Assembly (NCBI GenBank): GCA_024742495.1
Contig: JANSYJ010000004.1
Location: 62,001-126,000, forward strand
Length of the DNA stretch: 64,000 nt
Direction: 5' to 3'
Source of the DNA: Bacteroidota bacterium
GTDB lineage: Bacteria > Bacteroidota > Bacteroidia > Flavobacteriales > Schleiferiaceae
In this document: piece after piece, positions 53,258 through 63,303 of the stretch
Layout of the letters: each line of letters opens with the position of its first letter
Numbering within the stretch: the first letter of the stretch is position 1
Notes under the pieces: generated by a model
Seen by the model: the letters and a program-made list of their open reading frames with translations, nothing else
What the model was told of the DNA's origin: nothing
The model's database searches: none
Made by a program: the position numbers and the translations under genes

Positions 53258-53265
53258 TATTTTTG
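53258..53265 (+). promoter_or_regulatory. -7 promoter element TATTTTTG of the dcw cluster
   Basis: An exact TAnnTTTG match 25 bases before the mraZ ATG at 53291. Confidence 0.6.
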
Positions 53266-53290
53266 GAACAAGAAGTGGTGAAAAGCTAAA

Positions 53291-53764
53291 ATGCTGAATC
53301 TGATAGGAGTACATGAGTGTAAAATGGATGCGAAGGGTCGCGTGGGGATTCCCAGTGGCCTAAAAAAGCAGCTATTGCCCTTACTCGAGCAGGGATTTGT
53401 TTTAAAGCGCAGTGTTTTCCAAAATTGCTTGGAGCTCTTCCCCATGCAAGAGTGGGAGCAAACCATGAGCAAGGTGAACAAGCTCAACCGCTTTGTAAAG
53501 AAGAATAATGACTTCATCCGTCGTTTCACGGCAGGCGTAAAACTAGTTGAAGTAGATAGCAACGGCCGCATTAACATCCCCAATGACCTTATTGGCTTTG
53601 CCGGACTGGAAAGCGAAATTGTTTTATCGGCTTCAGTAGGAACCATCGAAGTATGGAATAAATCGGCCTATGAGGCGAACATCAATGATCCAGAAATTGA
53701 CTTTAGCGATTTAGCGGAGGATGTTATGGGTGGCCTTAATGAGGAGGCAGATGGATTATCATAA
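53291..53764 (+). CDS. mraZ: Transcriptional regulator MraZ
   Basis: A 157-residue MraZ, first gene of the division and cell-wall cluster. Two AbrB-like half-domains are visible, each with the DxxGR box: CKMDAKGRVGIPSGLKKQL and VEVDSNGRINIPNDLIGF. It binds TGGGN repeats, present just upstream, and represses its own operon in studied bacteria. Its 3' end overlaps rsmH by 14 bases. Confidence 0.94.
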   Translation: MLNLIGVHECKMDAKGRVGIPSGLKKQLLPLLEQGFVLKRSVFQNCLELFPMQEWEQTMSKVNKLNRFVKKNNDFIRRFTAGVKLVEVDSNGRINIPNDLIGFAGLESEIVLSASVGTIEVWNKSAYEANINDPEIDFSDLAEDVMGGLNEEADGLS

Positions 53765-54653
53765 ACCCGTTCTTTTAGATGAAAGTGTCGACCTGATGTC
53801 GATTCGAGAAAACGGCTGCTATGTGGACCTCACCTTTGGTGGCGGCGGACACAGTAGAGAAATTCTTAATCGACTGGGTCCCGAAGGAAAGCTTTTTGGC
53901 TTTGACCAAGATCCGGATGCCCGCCAAAATATTTTGGATGATAAGCGCTTCACGCTGATCGAATCCAATTTCAGGCATCTAAAGCGCATGCTGCGTTTTC
54001 AAGGCGTAGGCAAGGTAGATGGCATTCTTGGTGATTTTGGCATTTCATCACATCAGGTAGATGAAGGAAGCAGGGGCTTTAGCCTTCGCTATGATGCTCC
54101 GCTCGACATGCGTATGAATACCGAAAAGCCCTTTAGCGCTAAGGAAGTTTTAAATCGTTACAGCGAGAACCAATTAAAAGATCTCTTTTGGCGCTATGGT
54201 GAAATACGAGCGGCCCTGCCCCTTAGTAGAGCCATTCTAAAAGCTAGACCCCTGGAAACAACCTTCGATCTCGTAGCGGTGGCAGAGAAATTTGCCCCTC
54301 GAAACAAACACGGTCAGTTTATCGCCCAAGTATTTCAGGCGATTCGCATTGAGGTAAACGAGGAGCTTAAAGTAATTGAAGAAATGCTAGAGCAATGCCC
54401 CGATAGCTTAAAGCCTGGAGGTCGCATCGTTTGCATTAGCTACCACAGCCTGGAAGATCGACTCGTGAAAAACTTCTTTCGCAGCGGCAACTTCGATGGC
54501 AAAGCCGAAAAAGACTTTTACGGAAACCTGATTAGACCACTGGAACCAGTGACCCGAAAACCCATCGCCCCAGAGGCGACAGAAATAAATGAAAACCCGC
54601 GGGCGCGAAGCGCAAAACTGCGTGCCGCGGAACTTTTAACTAAAGATGACTGA
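53751..54653 (+). CDS. rsmH: 16S rRNA (cytosine1402-N4)-methyltransferase
   Basis: A 300-residue RsmH (MraW), methylating C1402 of 16S rRNA. Marks: HKPVLLDESVDLM at the start, SAM site CYVDLTFGGGGHS, GILGDFGISSHQVDEGSRGFSL and SYHSLEDRLVKNFF. ATG 53751 gives the normal MxYHxPVLL start and an overlap of 14 bases with mraZ. It overlaps ftsL by eight bases. Confidence 0.95.
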   Translation: MDYHKPVLLDESVDLMSIRENGCYVDLTFGGGGHSREILNRLGPEGKLFGFDQDPDARQNILDDKRFTLIESNFRHLKRMLRFQGVGKVDGILGDFGISSHQVDEGSRGFSLRYDAPLDMRMNTEKPFSAKEVLNRYSENQLKDLFWRYGEIRAALPLSRAILKARPLETTFDLVAVAEKFAPRNKHGQFIAQVFQAIRIEVNEELKVIEEMLEQCPDSLKPGGRIVCISYHSLEDRLVKNFFRSGNFDGKAEKDFYGNLIRPLEPVTRKPIAPEATEINENPRARSAKLRAAELLTKDD

Positions 54654-54990
54654 GCCTAAGCTAAATACAGGCAAGCGCCTGAGCACATTGCTTACCGGAC
54701 GATTTTTACTAAGTCCTCGGGTGCTAAAGCATTGGCCTTTCATTGTATTCCTCTGTGCGCTGGCTTTAATAATGACCGCCAGCAGCCACAGCGCCGAACG
54801 CAAAGTGCATCGCATTGCGACCCTTAGAACGGAAATGAAAGAACTGCATTCCCAGTTCATCGATACTCGCTCGAGCTTAATGAAGCAGAGCATGCAAAGT
54901 AAAGTGCTAACCAGAGTTGAAGAGGCGGGCTTAAAACTGAGGAAAAATGAGCTACCGCCATTGATTATCAAAAAGCAGGAGGACGAATAA
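54646..54990 (+). CDS. ftsL: FtsL-like cell division protein
   Basis: A 114-residue bitopic protein: a short basic cytoplasmic end, one membrane segment (about 29-47, HWPFIVFLCALALIMTASS) and a coiled-coil-like periplasmic region (ERKVHRIATLRTEMKELHS). FtsL is poorly conserved in sequence, so the call rests on layout and on its place between rsmH and the penicillin-binding protein gene. It links the FtsQBL and FtsWI complexes at the septum. Confidence 0.83.
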   Translation: MTEPKLNTGKRLSTLLTGRFLLSPRVLKHWPFIVFLCALALIMTASSHSAERKVHRIATLRTEMKELHSQFIDTRSSLMKQSMQSKVLTRVEEAGLKLRKNELPPLIIKKQEDE

Positions 54991-56952
54991 TTGCAAGAGC
55001 AAAAATCCATATTAAGCAGGGCATTTGTGGTCTTTATACCGCTGGGGCTCCTGACCTTTGCTATTTTCTTTAAACTGATTAGTATACAGTTTATTGAAGG
55101 TCCCGAGCTGCGCGAAAGAGCCGAAAAAGAGGTGATAAAGGAAATGCGGATTGAAGCCGAGCGCGGTAATATTTACAGTGCCGACGGGAAGCTTCTAGCG
55201 ACCTCAATGCCGGTTTACGATTTGCACTTCGATCCAATTTCAGTAGCAGAGGATTTATTTTATGATGAGCTGGATGACCTTTGCGAACAACTGGCCAAAT
55301 TCCCAGGAGAACGCAGTGCTGCGGGCTGGCGCACCTATTTAGTTCAAGGTCGAAATAAGGGTAAGCGCTACCTGGCCTTAGGCGAAAAGCTCAGCTACAA
55401 TCAACTTCAAATCGTAAAAGCCTATCCCATTTTTAAGGAAGGCAAATACAGTGGTGGACTGGTAATCGAACAGGAAAACCACCGCAAAATGCCCCTCGGA
55501 AAAATTGCCGAACGCACCATTGGACGGGAGCGTGAGAACTTTGCCACAGGCCTCGAAGGCGCTTATGCCAGCTACCTCCAAGGTAAGGATGGCCAACGCC
55601 TAAAACAAAAGATTAGTCAAGGCAACTGGAAACCACTTTACGACCTCAACGAAATTGAGCCGGTTGACGGCTACGATCTGGTAAGCACCATTGATACCCG
55701 CATGCAGGACATTGCGCATCATGCTTTGCTAGAGATGCTCGAGTATCAAGAGGCGGATCATGGTTGCGCCGTTGTGATGGATGTAAAAACGGGCGCCATC
55801 AAAGCAATTGCAAATTTGGGAAGGACTGATGTGGGCACCTATTTCGAAAAACGCAATTATGCCGTTTGGGAAAGCACCGAACCTGGCTCCACTTTTAAAC
55901 TAGCCTCGGTATTGGCACTTTTTGAAGATGGCTATGCGGATTTAAACACCCCGGTTGATACCGAGAACGGAATCTTCGAATATCAGGGTGAGAAAATTAA
56001 AGACAGTAATGGTAAAGGTTATGGTAAAACCAGCCTACAAGTGGCTTTTGAGAAATCGAGTAATGTAGGGATTGCCAAAACGGTGATCGATCACTATGCG
56101 GAAAATCCCCAGCGCTTTATTGATCGCTTATACAGCATTGGCTTAGACCGAGAATTAGATCTACCCATAAAAGGTGAAGGCAAGGCCCGTATCCCAACCG
56201 TTGACGACCCGGATTGGAGTGGCATTTCCCTACCGTGGATTTCATTTGGCTATGAAACAAGTTTTACGCCCCTTCAAATTTTAAGTCTTTACAATGCCGT
56301 TGCTAACGATGGCGCTATGGTGAAGCCTCGCTTTTTAGAAAGTGTGCAAGAACACGGGCGCACGATTAAAAGCCTGGAAACAGAAATCATCAACCCCTCC
56401 ATCTGCTCGCCGGAGACTTTGCAAAAACTACAGGTCTTGTTGCAAGGAGTGGTACAAAATGGAACCGCACGCACCGGAGCTAATTCAGTTTGCACTATGG
56501 CAGGTAAAACAGGTACTTGTCAGTTAAACTATTGGAAAGGCGGTCCTCGCGAATACCAAGCCTCTTTTGCAGGCTACTTTCCGGCCGACAAGCCACGTTA
56601 CTCCTGCATTGTAGTGGTGAATAAACCACTTAAAGATTACTACGGATCAAACGTAGCCTTTCCGGTTTTCCAAAAAATAGCAGAAGGCATTTATCGCAAT
56701 ACCCCGCAAGAGGTAGAGCCTAAAAACAAAACATTACTGGCCCTCCTCGATCCTAGCAACGAAGGACCTAAAAAGCTAGATGAGAGCAATATGCCCAATT
56801 TAATGGGTGAGAATGGCGCGGCTTGGATAAGCATATTTGAGAATGCCGGTTACACCGTTCGCGTGACGGGTGCCGGCCGTGTCTTCTGGCAATATCCCAG
56901 TCCCGAGGCCAAGCTTTCCAAAAATCAACTTATCGAACTCAAACTGCAATGA
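54991..56952 (+). CDS. ftsI: Septal penicillin-binding protein (FtsI/PBP3-like) with PASTA domain
   Basis: A 653-residue class B penicillin-binding protein, the septal peptidoglycan transpeptidase. One N-terminal membrane segment, a dimerisation domain, then SxxK (STFK, Ser about 300), SxN in EKSSNVGIAK and KTG in AGKTGTCQ (about 506). The last ~65 residues form one PASTA repeat (MPNLMGENGAAWISIFE). The start is TTG 54991, immediately after the ftsL stop. It overlaps murE by four bases. Confidence 0.93.
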   Translation: MQEQKSILSRAFVVFIPLGLLTFAIFFKLISIQFIEGPELRERAEKEVIKEMRIEAERGNIYSADGKLLATSMPVYDLHFDPISVAEDLFYDELDDLCEQLAKFPGERSAAGWRTYLVQGRNKGKRYLALGEKLSYNQLQIVKAYPIFKEGKYSGGLVIEQENHRKMPLGKIAERTIGRERENFATGLEGAYASYLQGKDGQRLKQKISQGNWKPLYDLNEIEPVDGYDLVSTIDTRMQDIAHHALLEMLEYQEADHGCAVVMDVKTGAIKAIANLGRTDVGTYFEKRNYAVWESTEPGSTFKLASVLALFEDGYADLNTPVDTENGIFEYQGEKIKDSNGKGYGKTSLQVAFEKSSNVGIAKTVIDHYAENPQRFIDRLYSIGLDRELDLPIKGEGKARIPTVDDPDWSGISLPWISFGYETSFTPLQILSLYNAVANDGAMVKPRFLESVQEHGRTIKSLETEIINPSICSPETLQKLQVLLQGVVQNGTARTGANSVCTMAGKTGTCQLNYWKGGPREYQASFAGYFPADKPRYSCIVVVNKPLKDYYGSNVAFPVFQKIAEGIYRNTPQEVEPKNKTLLALLDPSNEGPKKLDESNMPNLMGENGAAWISIFENAGYTVRVTGAGRVFWQYPSPEAKLSKNQLIELKLQ

Positions 56953-58412
56953 AGCTACTAAAAGACCTTTTATACGGTGTTCCACTTTTGGAACGAGCGG
57001 GAAGCACACAGGTGGCGATATCTAAAATTTGCTTCGACTCCCGTGAGGTGCGAAAAGACAGTCTCTTTGTAGCCGTTAAAGGCACCCAAGTGGATGGTCA
57101 CGACTACATTGACAAGGCCATTGAGTTAGGGGCTATTGCCATCGTTTGCCACGAATTGCCATCGAAGCAAAAAGATGGAATAAGCTATATCGGTGTAAAG
57201 GACAGCAGCTTGGCTTTGGCACTTATTGCCGCTAATTTCTATGATAATCCATCCGAAAAGCTTTCGCTGATTGGCATTACCGGTACCAATGGCAAAACAA
57301 CTACCGCCACCCTACTCTACGATCTTTTTAGCCTTTTAGGTTCTCGCTCCGGGCTCTTATCTACAGTTAAAGTTTGTGTGGCTAAAGAGATTCATCCGGC
57401 CACGCATACCACGCCAGATCCGGTACAAATTAATTACTACCTCCATCAAATGGTGGAAGCGGGCTGTCGCTACTGTTTTATGGAGGCCAGCAGCCACGGC
57501 ATTGTGCAAAACCGCACCGCCGGCCTGAGCTTTACCGCAGCGGTATTTACCAATATCTCCCATGATCATTTAGATTATCACGGGAACTTTGAAAATTACA
57601 TCAAAGCGAAGAAGAAGCTATTTGATGATTTACCCCGATCGGCCTTTATGCTTACCAATGCCGACGACCGCCATGGCAATACCATGACCCTTAACACCAA
57701 GGCTAAGGTTTACAGTTATGCCCTAAAAAATGACGCGGATTACAAAGGGAGAATCCTAGAACACCAGCTGAATGGAATGCTAGTGCGCTTAGGTCAACAA
57801 GAAGTATGGTCCACCCTTATTGGTGATTTTAACGCCTATAATTTGCTCGCTATTTACAGTCTCGCACTTTGCCTCGAAAAGGATCCCCTTCAAGTGGCTA
57901 CGGCCATCAGTAGCTTGAAGTCGGTAGCGGGTCGCTTTCAATATCTGCAAAAGCAAGAGCTCACAACCATAGTAGATTACGCACATACGCCGGATGCCTT
58001 GCAAAATGTGCTTAAGACCATTGATAGCATTCGCAGCAAAAACGAAAAGCTAATTACCGTGGTAGGATGCGGTGGTAATCGCGATGCCACAAAACGACCG
58101 GAAATGGCGCGCATCGCTGCGGAAATGAGTGATCAGGTGATTCTAACTGCCGACAATCCTCGCTTTGAAGACCCCGATGCCATTATTGAAGAAATGGAGG
58201 CCGGAATTGAAATGCATTTGAGTCATAAAGTACTGAAGATAACCGATCGCAAACAAGCTATTCGCACCGCTATTCAGCTTGGACAAAGCAAAGACCTCAT
58301 ACTAATCGCTGGTAAGGGACATGAAACTTATCAAGAGATAAAAGGAGAACGCTTTCCCTTTGATGATCTCGCTATCGCTCAAGAAACCCTCGATCAAAAA
58401 TTTCCAGACTAA
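56949..58412 (+). CDS. murE: UDP-N-acetylmuramoyl-tripeptide synthetase, meso-diaminopimelate-adding
   Basis: A 487-residue Mur ligase. The ATP site is [18 protein letters not shown], and [10 protein letters not shown] (DNPR) marks the meso-diaminopimelate-specific form, so the organism has DAP-type peptidoglycan. The carbamylated-lysine region and YAHTPDAL follow the family order. The ATG overlaps the ftsI stop (ATGA), and its stop overlaps mraY (TAATG). Confidence 0.95.
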   Translation: MKLLKDLLYGVPLLERAGSTQVAISKICFDSREVRKDSLFVAVKGTQVDGHDYIDKAIELGAIAIVCHELPSKQKDGISYIGVKDSSLALALIAANFYDNPSEKLSLIGITGTNGKTTTATLLYDLFSLLGSRSGLLSTVKVCVAKEIHPATHTTPDPVQINYYLHQMVEAGCRYCFMEASSHGIVQNRTAGLSFTAAVFTNISHDHLDYHGNFENYIKAKKKLFDDLPRSAFMLTNADDRHGNTMTLNTKAKVYSYALKNDADYKGRILEHQLNGMLVRLGQQEVWSTLIGDFNAYNLLAIYSLALCLEKDPLQVATAISSLKSVAGRFQYLQKQELTTIVDYAHTPDALQNVLKTIDSIRSKNEKLITVVGCGGNRDATKRPEMARIAAEMSDQVILTADNPRFEDPDAIIEEMEAGIEMHLSHKVLKITDRKQAIRTAIQLGQSKDLILIAGKGHETYQEIKGERFPFDDLAIAQETLDQKFPD

Positions 58413-59650
58413 TGTTGTACTACCTTTTTGATTTTTTAAATGAAACTTATAACCTGCCTGGAGCGGGGGTGTTTCAATACATTACGTTTAGAGCGGCGGC
58501 AGCCTTAATTACCTCACTTATTATTTGTCTGCTTTTTGGCAAAAGCCTTATCAAGCTGCTCCAGAAAAAACAGGTAGGGGAAAGCATTCGCGATTTAGGA
58601 TTAGAAGGACAGGCGGAAAAAGCGGGAACGCCAACTATGGGCGGACTTATCATCCTTTTTGGCATCCTGGTGCCCACCCTGCTTTTTGCGCGATTGGATA
58701 ATATCTACATCCTCATGCTCATCATTACCACCTTATGGATGGGCACGGTTGGTTTTCTCGACGACTATATCAAGGTATTTAGAAAGAACAAAAAAGGCCT
58801 TCCCGGTAAATTTAAAGTTGTTGGTCAGATTGGCCTCGGTATTATCGTGGGAGGCATGCTCTATTTTAATGAGGGTGTTACTATTAAAAACCGAATTGCA
58901 TCAGCGGAAGCTTATGTAACCGAAGAAGGCAGCCGTGTACAAACACTGCCCGTTTATGAAGCGGAAGAACACTCCATAAAAACCACCATCCCCTTTGTAA
59001 AGAATAATGAATTCGACTATCAAAGTCTTATTTCATGGATGGGAGATTGGACCAAAGACTACGGTTGGATCATCTTTATACCGATTGTAATTTTCATTAT
59101 CACCGCGGTTTCCAATGGCGCCAATCTAACTGATGGTATTGATGGCCTGGCCACGGGAACTTCTGCTATAATTGGGATTACCCTGGGCATCTTCGCCTAC
59201 GTTTCAGGTAGCATCATTTTCGCCGATTACCTCAATATCATGTACATCCCCCATACGGGTGAACTGGTAGTGTTTATTGCGGCCTTCGTGGGAGCCTGCA
59301 TTGGCTTTTTGTGGTATAATACTTTTCCCGCTCAGGTATTTATGGGCGATACGGGTAGCCTTACCCTTGGCGGAATTATCGCTGTATTCGCCATTGCCAT
59401 CCGCAAGGAACTCCTAATCCCCATCATTTGTGGAATCTTCCTAGTGGAGAATTTATCCGTGATCATTCAGGTTAGCTATTTTAAGAGAACCAAGAAGAAA
59501 TATGGGGAAGGGCGCAGGATCTTCCTGATGTCTCCCCTCCACCATCACTATCAAAAGAAAGGCTTTCACGAAAGTAAAATTGTAACCCGTTTTTGGATCG
59601 TAGGAATCTTTTTAGCGGTGCTATCCTTTGTAACCCTCAAACTTCGCTAA
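58412..59650 (+). CDS. mraY: Phospho-MurNAc-pentapeptide transferase
   Basis: A 412-residue MraY making lipid I, with about ten membrane segments. Active-site aspartates in [16 protein letters not shown] and [14 protein letters not shown], and the [20 protein letters not shown] end are visible. About fifty extra residues (~160-215, including a [19 protein letters not shown] loop) lie between two membrane segments, as seen in Bacteroidota forms, against about 360 residues in E. coli. It is followed directly by murD. Confidence 0.95.
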   Translation: MLYYLFDFLNETYNLPGAGVFQYITFRAAAALITSLIICLLFGKSLIKLLQKKQVGESIRDLGLEGQAEKAGTPTMGGLIILFGILVPTLLFARLDNIYILMLIITTLWMGTVGFLDDYIKVFRKNKKGLPGKFKVVGQIGLGIIVGGMLYFNEGVTIKNRIASAEAYVTEEGSRVQTLPVYEAEEHSIKTTIPFVKNNEFDYQSLISWMGDWTKDYGWIIFIPIVIFIITAVSNGANLTDGIDGLATGTSAIIGITLGIFAYVSGSIIFADYLNIMYIPHTGELVVFIAAFVGACIGFLWYNTFPAQVFMGDTGSLTLGGIIAVFAIAIRKELLIPIICGIFLVENLSVIIQVSYFKRTKKKYGEGRRIFLMSPLHHHYQKKGFHESKIVTRFWIVGIFLAVLSFVTLKLR

Positions 59651-60991
59651 TTGGCTAATCCTCTAAAAATATGCGTTTTAGGAGGCGGAGAAAGTGGCCT
59701 CGGTGCAGCTAAACTAGCTCAAAAGCTTGGGCATGAGGTGTGGCTGAGTGATGGCGGTGCTTTGGCTAGCAAATGGATTGAGGCGCTTAATGATCTCAAA
59801 ATCTCTTTTGAAGAAGGACAGCATTCCATGCCGCGCATCCTAGCCTCAGACTTAGTAATTAAGTCCCCAGGAATACCTGAAGGAGCGGCGGTAATAAAAG
59901 CCATTCGTGAGGCGGGGATTGAGATAATTTCTGAAATCGAATGGGGCTATCGCCATTGTAGGGGTAAACTAATTGCCATTACTGGTACCAATGGTAAAAC
60001 CACCGTTACCACTATGGTCCATCATCTGCTTTCCAAAGCGGGTAAAGAAGTGGCCTTGGTGGGTAATGTGGGTCATAGCTTTGCGGGCGCTGTTGCTGAT
60101 GGACGGCACGATTACTATGCCCTTGAAGTAAGCAGCTTTCAGCTGGATGACATAGTCCACTTCAAACCCCACATCGCAATTCTCACCAATATTAGCCCCG
60201 ATCACTTGGATCGCTACAATAATAGCGTTGATGCCTATGCAGCCGCTAAGATGCGCATTTTCGAAAACCAGGATGCAAATGATCATTTCATCTACTGCGC
60301 CGATGATGCCCTCAGTGTAAAATACCTCGCGCTTTATCCCATTAAAGCCCAAAGCTGGAGCCTTTCTCAGGAAAGCTCAGTAAAACAGGGCGCTCACATC
60401 AATAAAGGAATAATAGAAATAATAATAAACCAGCAAAAAGATATGGACATCAACGAACTCGCCTTACAAGGCAAGCACAATGCTTATAATAGCATGGCCT
60501 CAGGAGTAGCCGGACGCCTCTTAAACATTCGCAAAGAAACTATCCGGGAGAGTCTTTCCTCTTTCGATAGTATTGAACATCGCCTCGAATCGGTACTTCA
60601 GATTTACGGCATTGAATTTATAAACGACTCGAAAGCGACTAATGTAAACTCTACTTGGTACGCCATGGAGAGCATGCAAAAACCAACCATTTGGATTGCC
60701 GGTGGTGTGGATAAGGGCAATGATTATAGTCAGCTTCAAAAATTAGCCAAGCAAAAGGTTAAGGCATTAATCTGCCTGGGTGTGGACAACAGTAAACTGC
60801 ATGCAGCTTTTGAGGGTGATATTCCTTTAGTGATTGACGCAGCTGATATGGATGAAGCGGTGCGCATGGCCTATAAAATGGGCGACAAAGGCGATGCTGT
60901 TTTATTGAGTCCTGCTTGTGCAAGTTTCGATCTATTTGAGAATTACGAGGACCGTGGTCGTCAGTTTAAACTAGCGGTGCGCCAATTATAA
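59651..60991 (+). CDS. murD: UDP-N-acetylmuramoylalanine--D-glutamate ligase
   Basis: A 446-residue Mur ligase adding D-glutamate. ATP site [14 protein letters not shown], substrate region EVSSFQLDDIVHFKPHIAILTNISPDHLDRY, and FINDSKATNVNSTWYAM. The start is TTG at 59651, directly after the mraY stop, giving MANPLKICVLGGGESGLG, a normal N terminus for the family. ftsW begins one base after its stop. Confidence 0.95.
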   Translation: MANPLKICVLGGGESGLGAAKLAQKLGHEVWLSDGGALASKWIEALNDLKISFEEGQHSMPRILASDLVIKSPGIPEGAAVIKAIREAGIEIISEIEWGYRHCRGKLIAITGTNGKTTVTTMVHHLLSKAGKEVALVGNVGHSFAGAVADGRHDYYALEVSSFQLDDIVHFKPHIAILTNISPDHLDRYNNSVDAYAAAKMRIFENQDANDHFIYCADDALSVKYLALYPIKAQSWSLSQESSVKQGAHINKGIIEIIINQQKDMDINELALQGKHNAYNSMASGVAGRLLNIRKETIRESLSSFDSIEHRLESVLQIYGIEFINDSKATNVNSTWYAMESMQKPTIWIAGGVDKGNDYSQLQKLAKQKVKALICLGVDNSKLHAAFEGDIPLVIDAADMDEAVRMAYKMGDKGDAVLLSPACASFDLFENYEDRGRQFKLAVRQL

Positions 60992-60992
60992 T

Positions 60993-62210
60993 TTGAAGTT
61001 ACTGGGAAAAGATATTGTAGTAGAAGGCGATCGAGGGCTTTGGCTCCTGAGCGGTTTACTAGCGGTTATTGGCACTTTAACGGTGTACAGCGCTAGCAGC
61101 AACCTAGCCTTTAATCAAGGGGGAAGTACCATTACGGACCTCCTGAAACACAGTGCCTTTTTGTTTAGTGGCTTTCTGATAGCCGTTTTTGTGCATCGCA
61201 TGAATTACCGCTTGTTTGGAACCTTTGCCAAGCTGCTGATTATCCCAGTGATTCTCCTGTTAATATACACCCTCGTAAATGGGGTTAATATATCCAATGC
61301 CGCGCGTTGGATCCGCCTTCCTTTTGGTCAAACTTTTCAACCTTCGGCCCTTGCCGCAATAGTACTCATTGCCTATGTGGCCAGATACTTAGCTGTGCAC
61401 AGCAAGGAAGAACTACGAGGTTTCCGCAAACATTTTATCGGTTTAATTTTACCCATCCTGCTGGTGGTGGGTTTTATTTTACCGGCAAACTTTAGCACTG
61501 CCGCCTTAATATTTGGAGTGAGTTATCTCCTGTTATTTATTGGCGGCTACCCCCTTCGTAATCTTCTCATATTAGCCGTTTCAGGCATTATAGCCTTAAG
61601 TCTATTTATAGCCTTGGTTTTCACCTTTCCCGAAATTAGCAATCGGGTAGAAACCTGGAAGGTTAGAATGGAGTCTTTTTGGGGTGGCGAAAGCGCTGAG
61701 AATTATCAAGTAACTAAAGCCAAAATGGCTATTGCTGAAGGCCAAATATTCGGAAAAGGCCCCGGCAAAGCGGTCTTAAAAAACTTTTTACCCCAGTCCA
61801 ATTCCGACTTCATCTTTGCGGTTATTGCGGAGGAGCTTGGCACTTTTGGGGCCGGATTGGTAATCGTAATCTACATCTGGATCATATTTAGGATACTCAC
61901 AATTGCCAATCGAGCGCGCTCCTCTTTTGGAAGCATGCTAAGCTTGGGTTTAGGATTAATTATTCTCGCTCAGGCCTTGGTAAACTTAAGCGTTGCTGTA
62001 AACCTGATACCGGTAACCGGACAAACTTTACCCTTGGTAAGTAAAGGAGGTACATCGGTTTGGATGACCTCCTTATCCTTAGGGATGATTTTGAGTGTTA
62101 GCCGTTCCGAAAGAAGCGAGGTTGAGGACGCATCGGACAGCGCAGAAGATACAAGCGGAGCGATAGAAAATGAAGAACCCTTAATATTAGATGCCGATGC
62201 CACCAATTAA
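60993..62210 (+). CDS. ftsW: SEDS-family septal peptidoglycan polymerase FtsW
   Basis: A 405-residue SEDS protein with ten predicted membrane helices, the glycosyltransferase partner of FtsI. Marks: RWIRLPFGQTFQPSALA, ESFWGGESAENYQVTKAKMAIAEGQIFGKGPG, NSDFIFAVIAEELG and PVTGQTLPLVSKGGTS. The start is TTG 60993 (MKLLGKDIVVEGDRG), one base after the murD stop; no better ATG is in frame. It ends with an acidic tail, and the last 20 bases overlap murG. Confidence 0.92.
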   Translation: MKLLGKDIVVEGDRGLWLLSGLLAVIGTLTVYSASSNLAFNQGGSTITDLLKHSAFLFSGFLIAVFVHRMNYRLFGTFAKLLIIPVILLLIYTLVNGVNISNAARWIRLPFGQTFQPSALAAIVLIAYVARYLAVHSKEELRGFRKHFIGLILPILLVVGFILPANFSTAALIFGVSYLLLFIGGYPLRNLLILAVSGIIALSLFIALVFTFPEISNRVETWKVRMESFWGGESAENYQVTKAKMAIAEGQIFGKGPGKAVLKNFLPQSNSDFIFAVIAEELGTFGAGLVIVIYIWIIFRILTIANRARSSFGSMLSLGLGLIILAQALVNLSVAVNLIPVTGQTLPLVSKGGTSVWMTSLSLGMILSVSRSERSEVEDASDSAEDTSGAIENEEPLILDADATN

Positions 62211-63303
62211 AGTAATGCTTAGCGGTGGCGGTACTGGGGGGCATATTTTCCCAGCTGTTGCTATTGCAGATGAAATTAAAGCGCGTTATCCCGATGCCGA
62301 ATTTCTTTTTGTAGGTGCCAAGGATAAAATGGAAATGGAGAAAGTTCCCAAGGCGGGCTATGCCATCGAGGGACTTTGGATAAGCGGAATACAGCGAAAA
62401 CTTACTTTGGATAATTTGAGTTTCCCCTTTAAGCTCCTCAGCAGCATTTTTAAAAGTAGAAAACTATTAATGGGCTTTAAGCCCGATGTGGTTATTGGAA
62501 CCGGTGGTTTTGCCAGTGGTCCTTTAGTTTGGGCTGCCGCCCAAAAAGGAATTCCAAGCTTAATCCAAGAGCAGAACTCCTTCCCCGGAATTACCAATAA
62601 ATTATTAGCTTCTAAGGCCCAACGTATTTGTGTGGCCTATGAAGGTATGGAGCGCTTTTTCCCCAGCGAAAAGCTAATATTAAGTGGTAACCCGCTGCGC
62701 AAAGGCTTAGACCGCAGTCTCCCTTCCAATCCAGAAGCAAAATCAAAATTTGGCTTAAATCCAGAATGGCCAAGCTTATTAATACTTGGTGGTAGCTTAG
62801 GTGCTCGACGGATAAATGAGATGATTAGCGAACAAATGGAAAGCTTCCAAAAATGGGAGCTTAATATCATTTGGCAATGCGGAAAGCTTTACAGTGAGGC
62901 GCTAAAAACGAAACATGGCGATCTACCCAATCACATCCATCTAGAGGCCTTTATTAGTGATATGCCACAGGCTTATGCCGCTAGTGACATTGTGATAAGT
63001 AGAGCCGGTGCCAATACCCTGAGCGAATTAGCGGTGGTTGGCAAAGCAGCTATATTAATTCCTTCCCCGAATGTCGCCGAGGATCATCAAACAAAAAATG
63101 CTGAAGCCCTAAGCTCTAAAGGAGCGGCTATTCTTTTTAAAGAGCAGCGCAATTCAAAAGAGCTAAGTGATTGTCTTCAAAACTTACTAAGCAATCCGGC
63201 TGAGGCCGAGAACCTGCAAAACAATATTAAAGCCTTAGCTCTCCCACAAGCAGCTAAGACTATTGTAGACGAAATTGAAAAAATAAGCAGCCATGCTAGA
63301 TAA
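62191..63303 (+). CDS. murG: UDP-GlcNAc:lipid I GlcNAc transferase MurG
   Basis: A 370-residue MurG making lipid II. SGGGTGGHIFPAVAIADEI is the N-terminal glycine-rich loop, and LGGSLGARRINEMI, SRAGANTLSELAVVGKAAILIPSPNVAEDHQ are in the C-terminal donor domain. Two near starts exist: ATG 62191 and ATG 62197 (which gives MPPIKVMLSGGG); the choice alters two residues. It overlaps ftsW by 20 bases and murC by 11. Confidence 0.95.
   Translation: MPMPPIKVMLSGGGTGGHIFPAVAIADEIKARYPDAEFLFVGAKDKMEMEKVPKAGYAIEGLWISGIQRKLTLDNLSFPFKLLSSIFKSRKLLMGFKPDVVIGTGGFASGPLVWAAAQKGIPSLIQEQNSFPGITNKLLASKAQRICVAYEGMERFFPSEKLILSGNPLRKGLDRSLPSNPEAKSKFGLNPEWPSLLILGGSLGARRINEMISEQMESFQKWELNIIWQCGKLYSEALKTKHGDLPNHIHLEAFISDMPQAYAASDIVISRAGANTLSELAVVGKAAILIPSPNVAEDHQTKNAEALSSKGAAILFKEQRNSKELSDCLQNLLSNPAEAENLQNNIKALALPQAAKTIVDEIEKISSHAR

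Noticed and set aside
53100-53297. Open frame of 65 codons before mraZ
   Set aside because: It spans the promoter and MraZ repeats and has no recognisable features.
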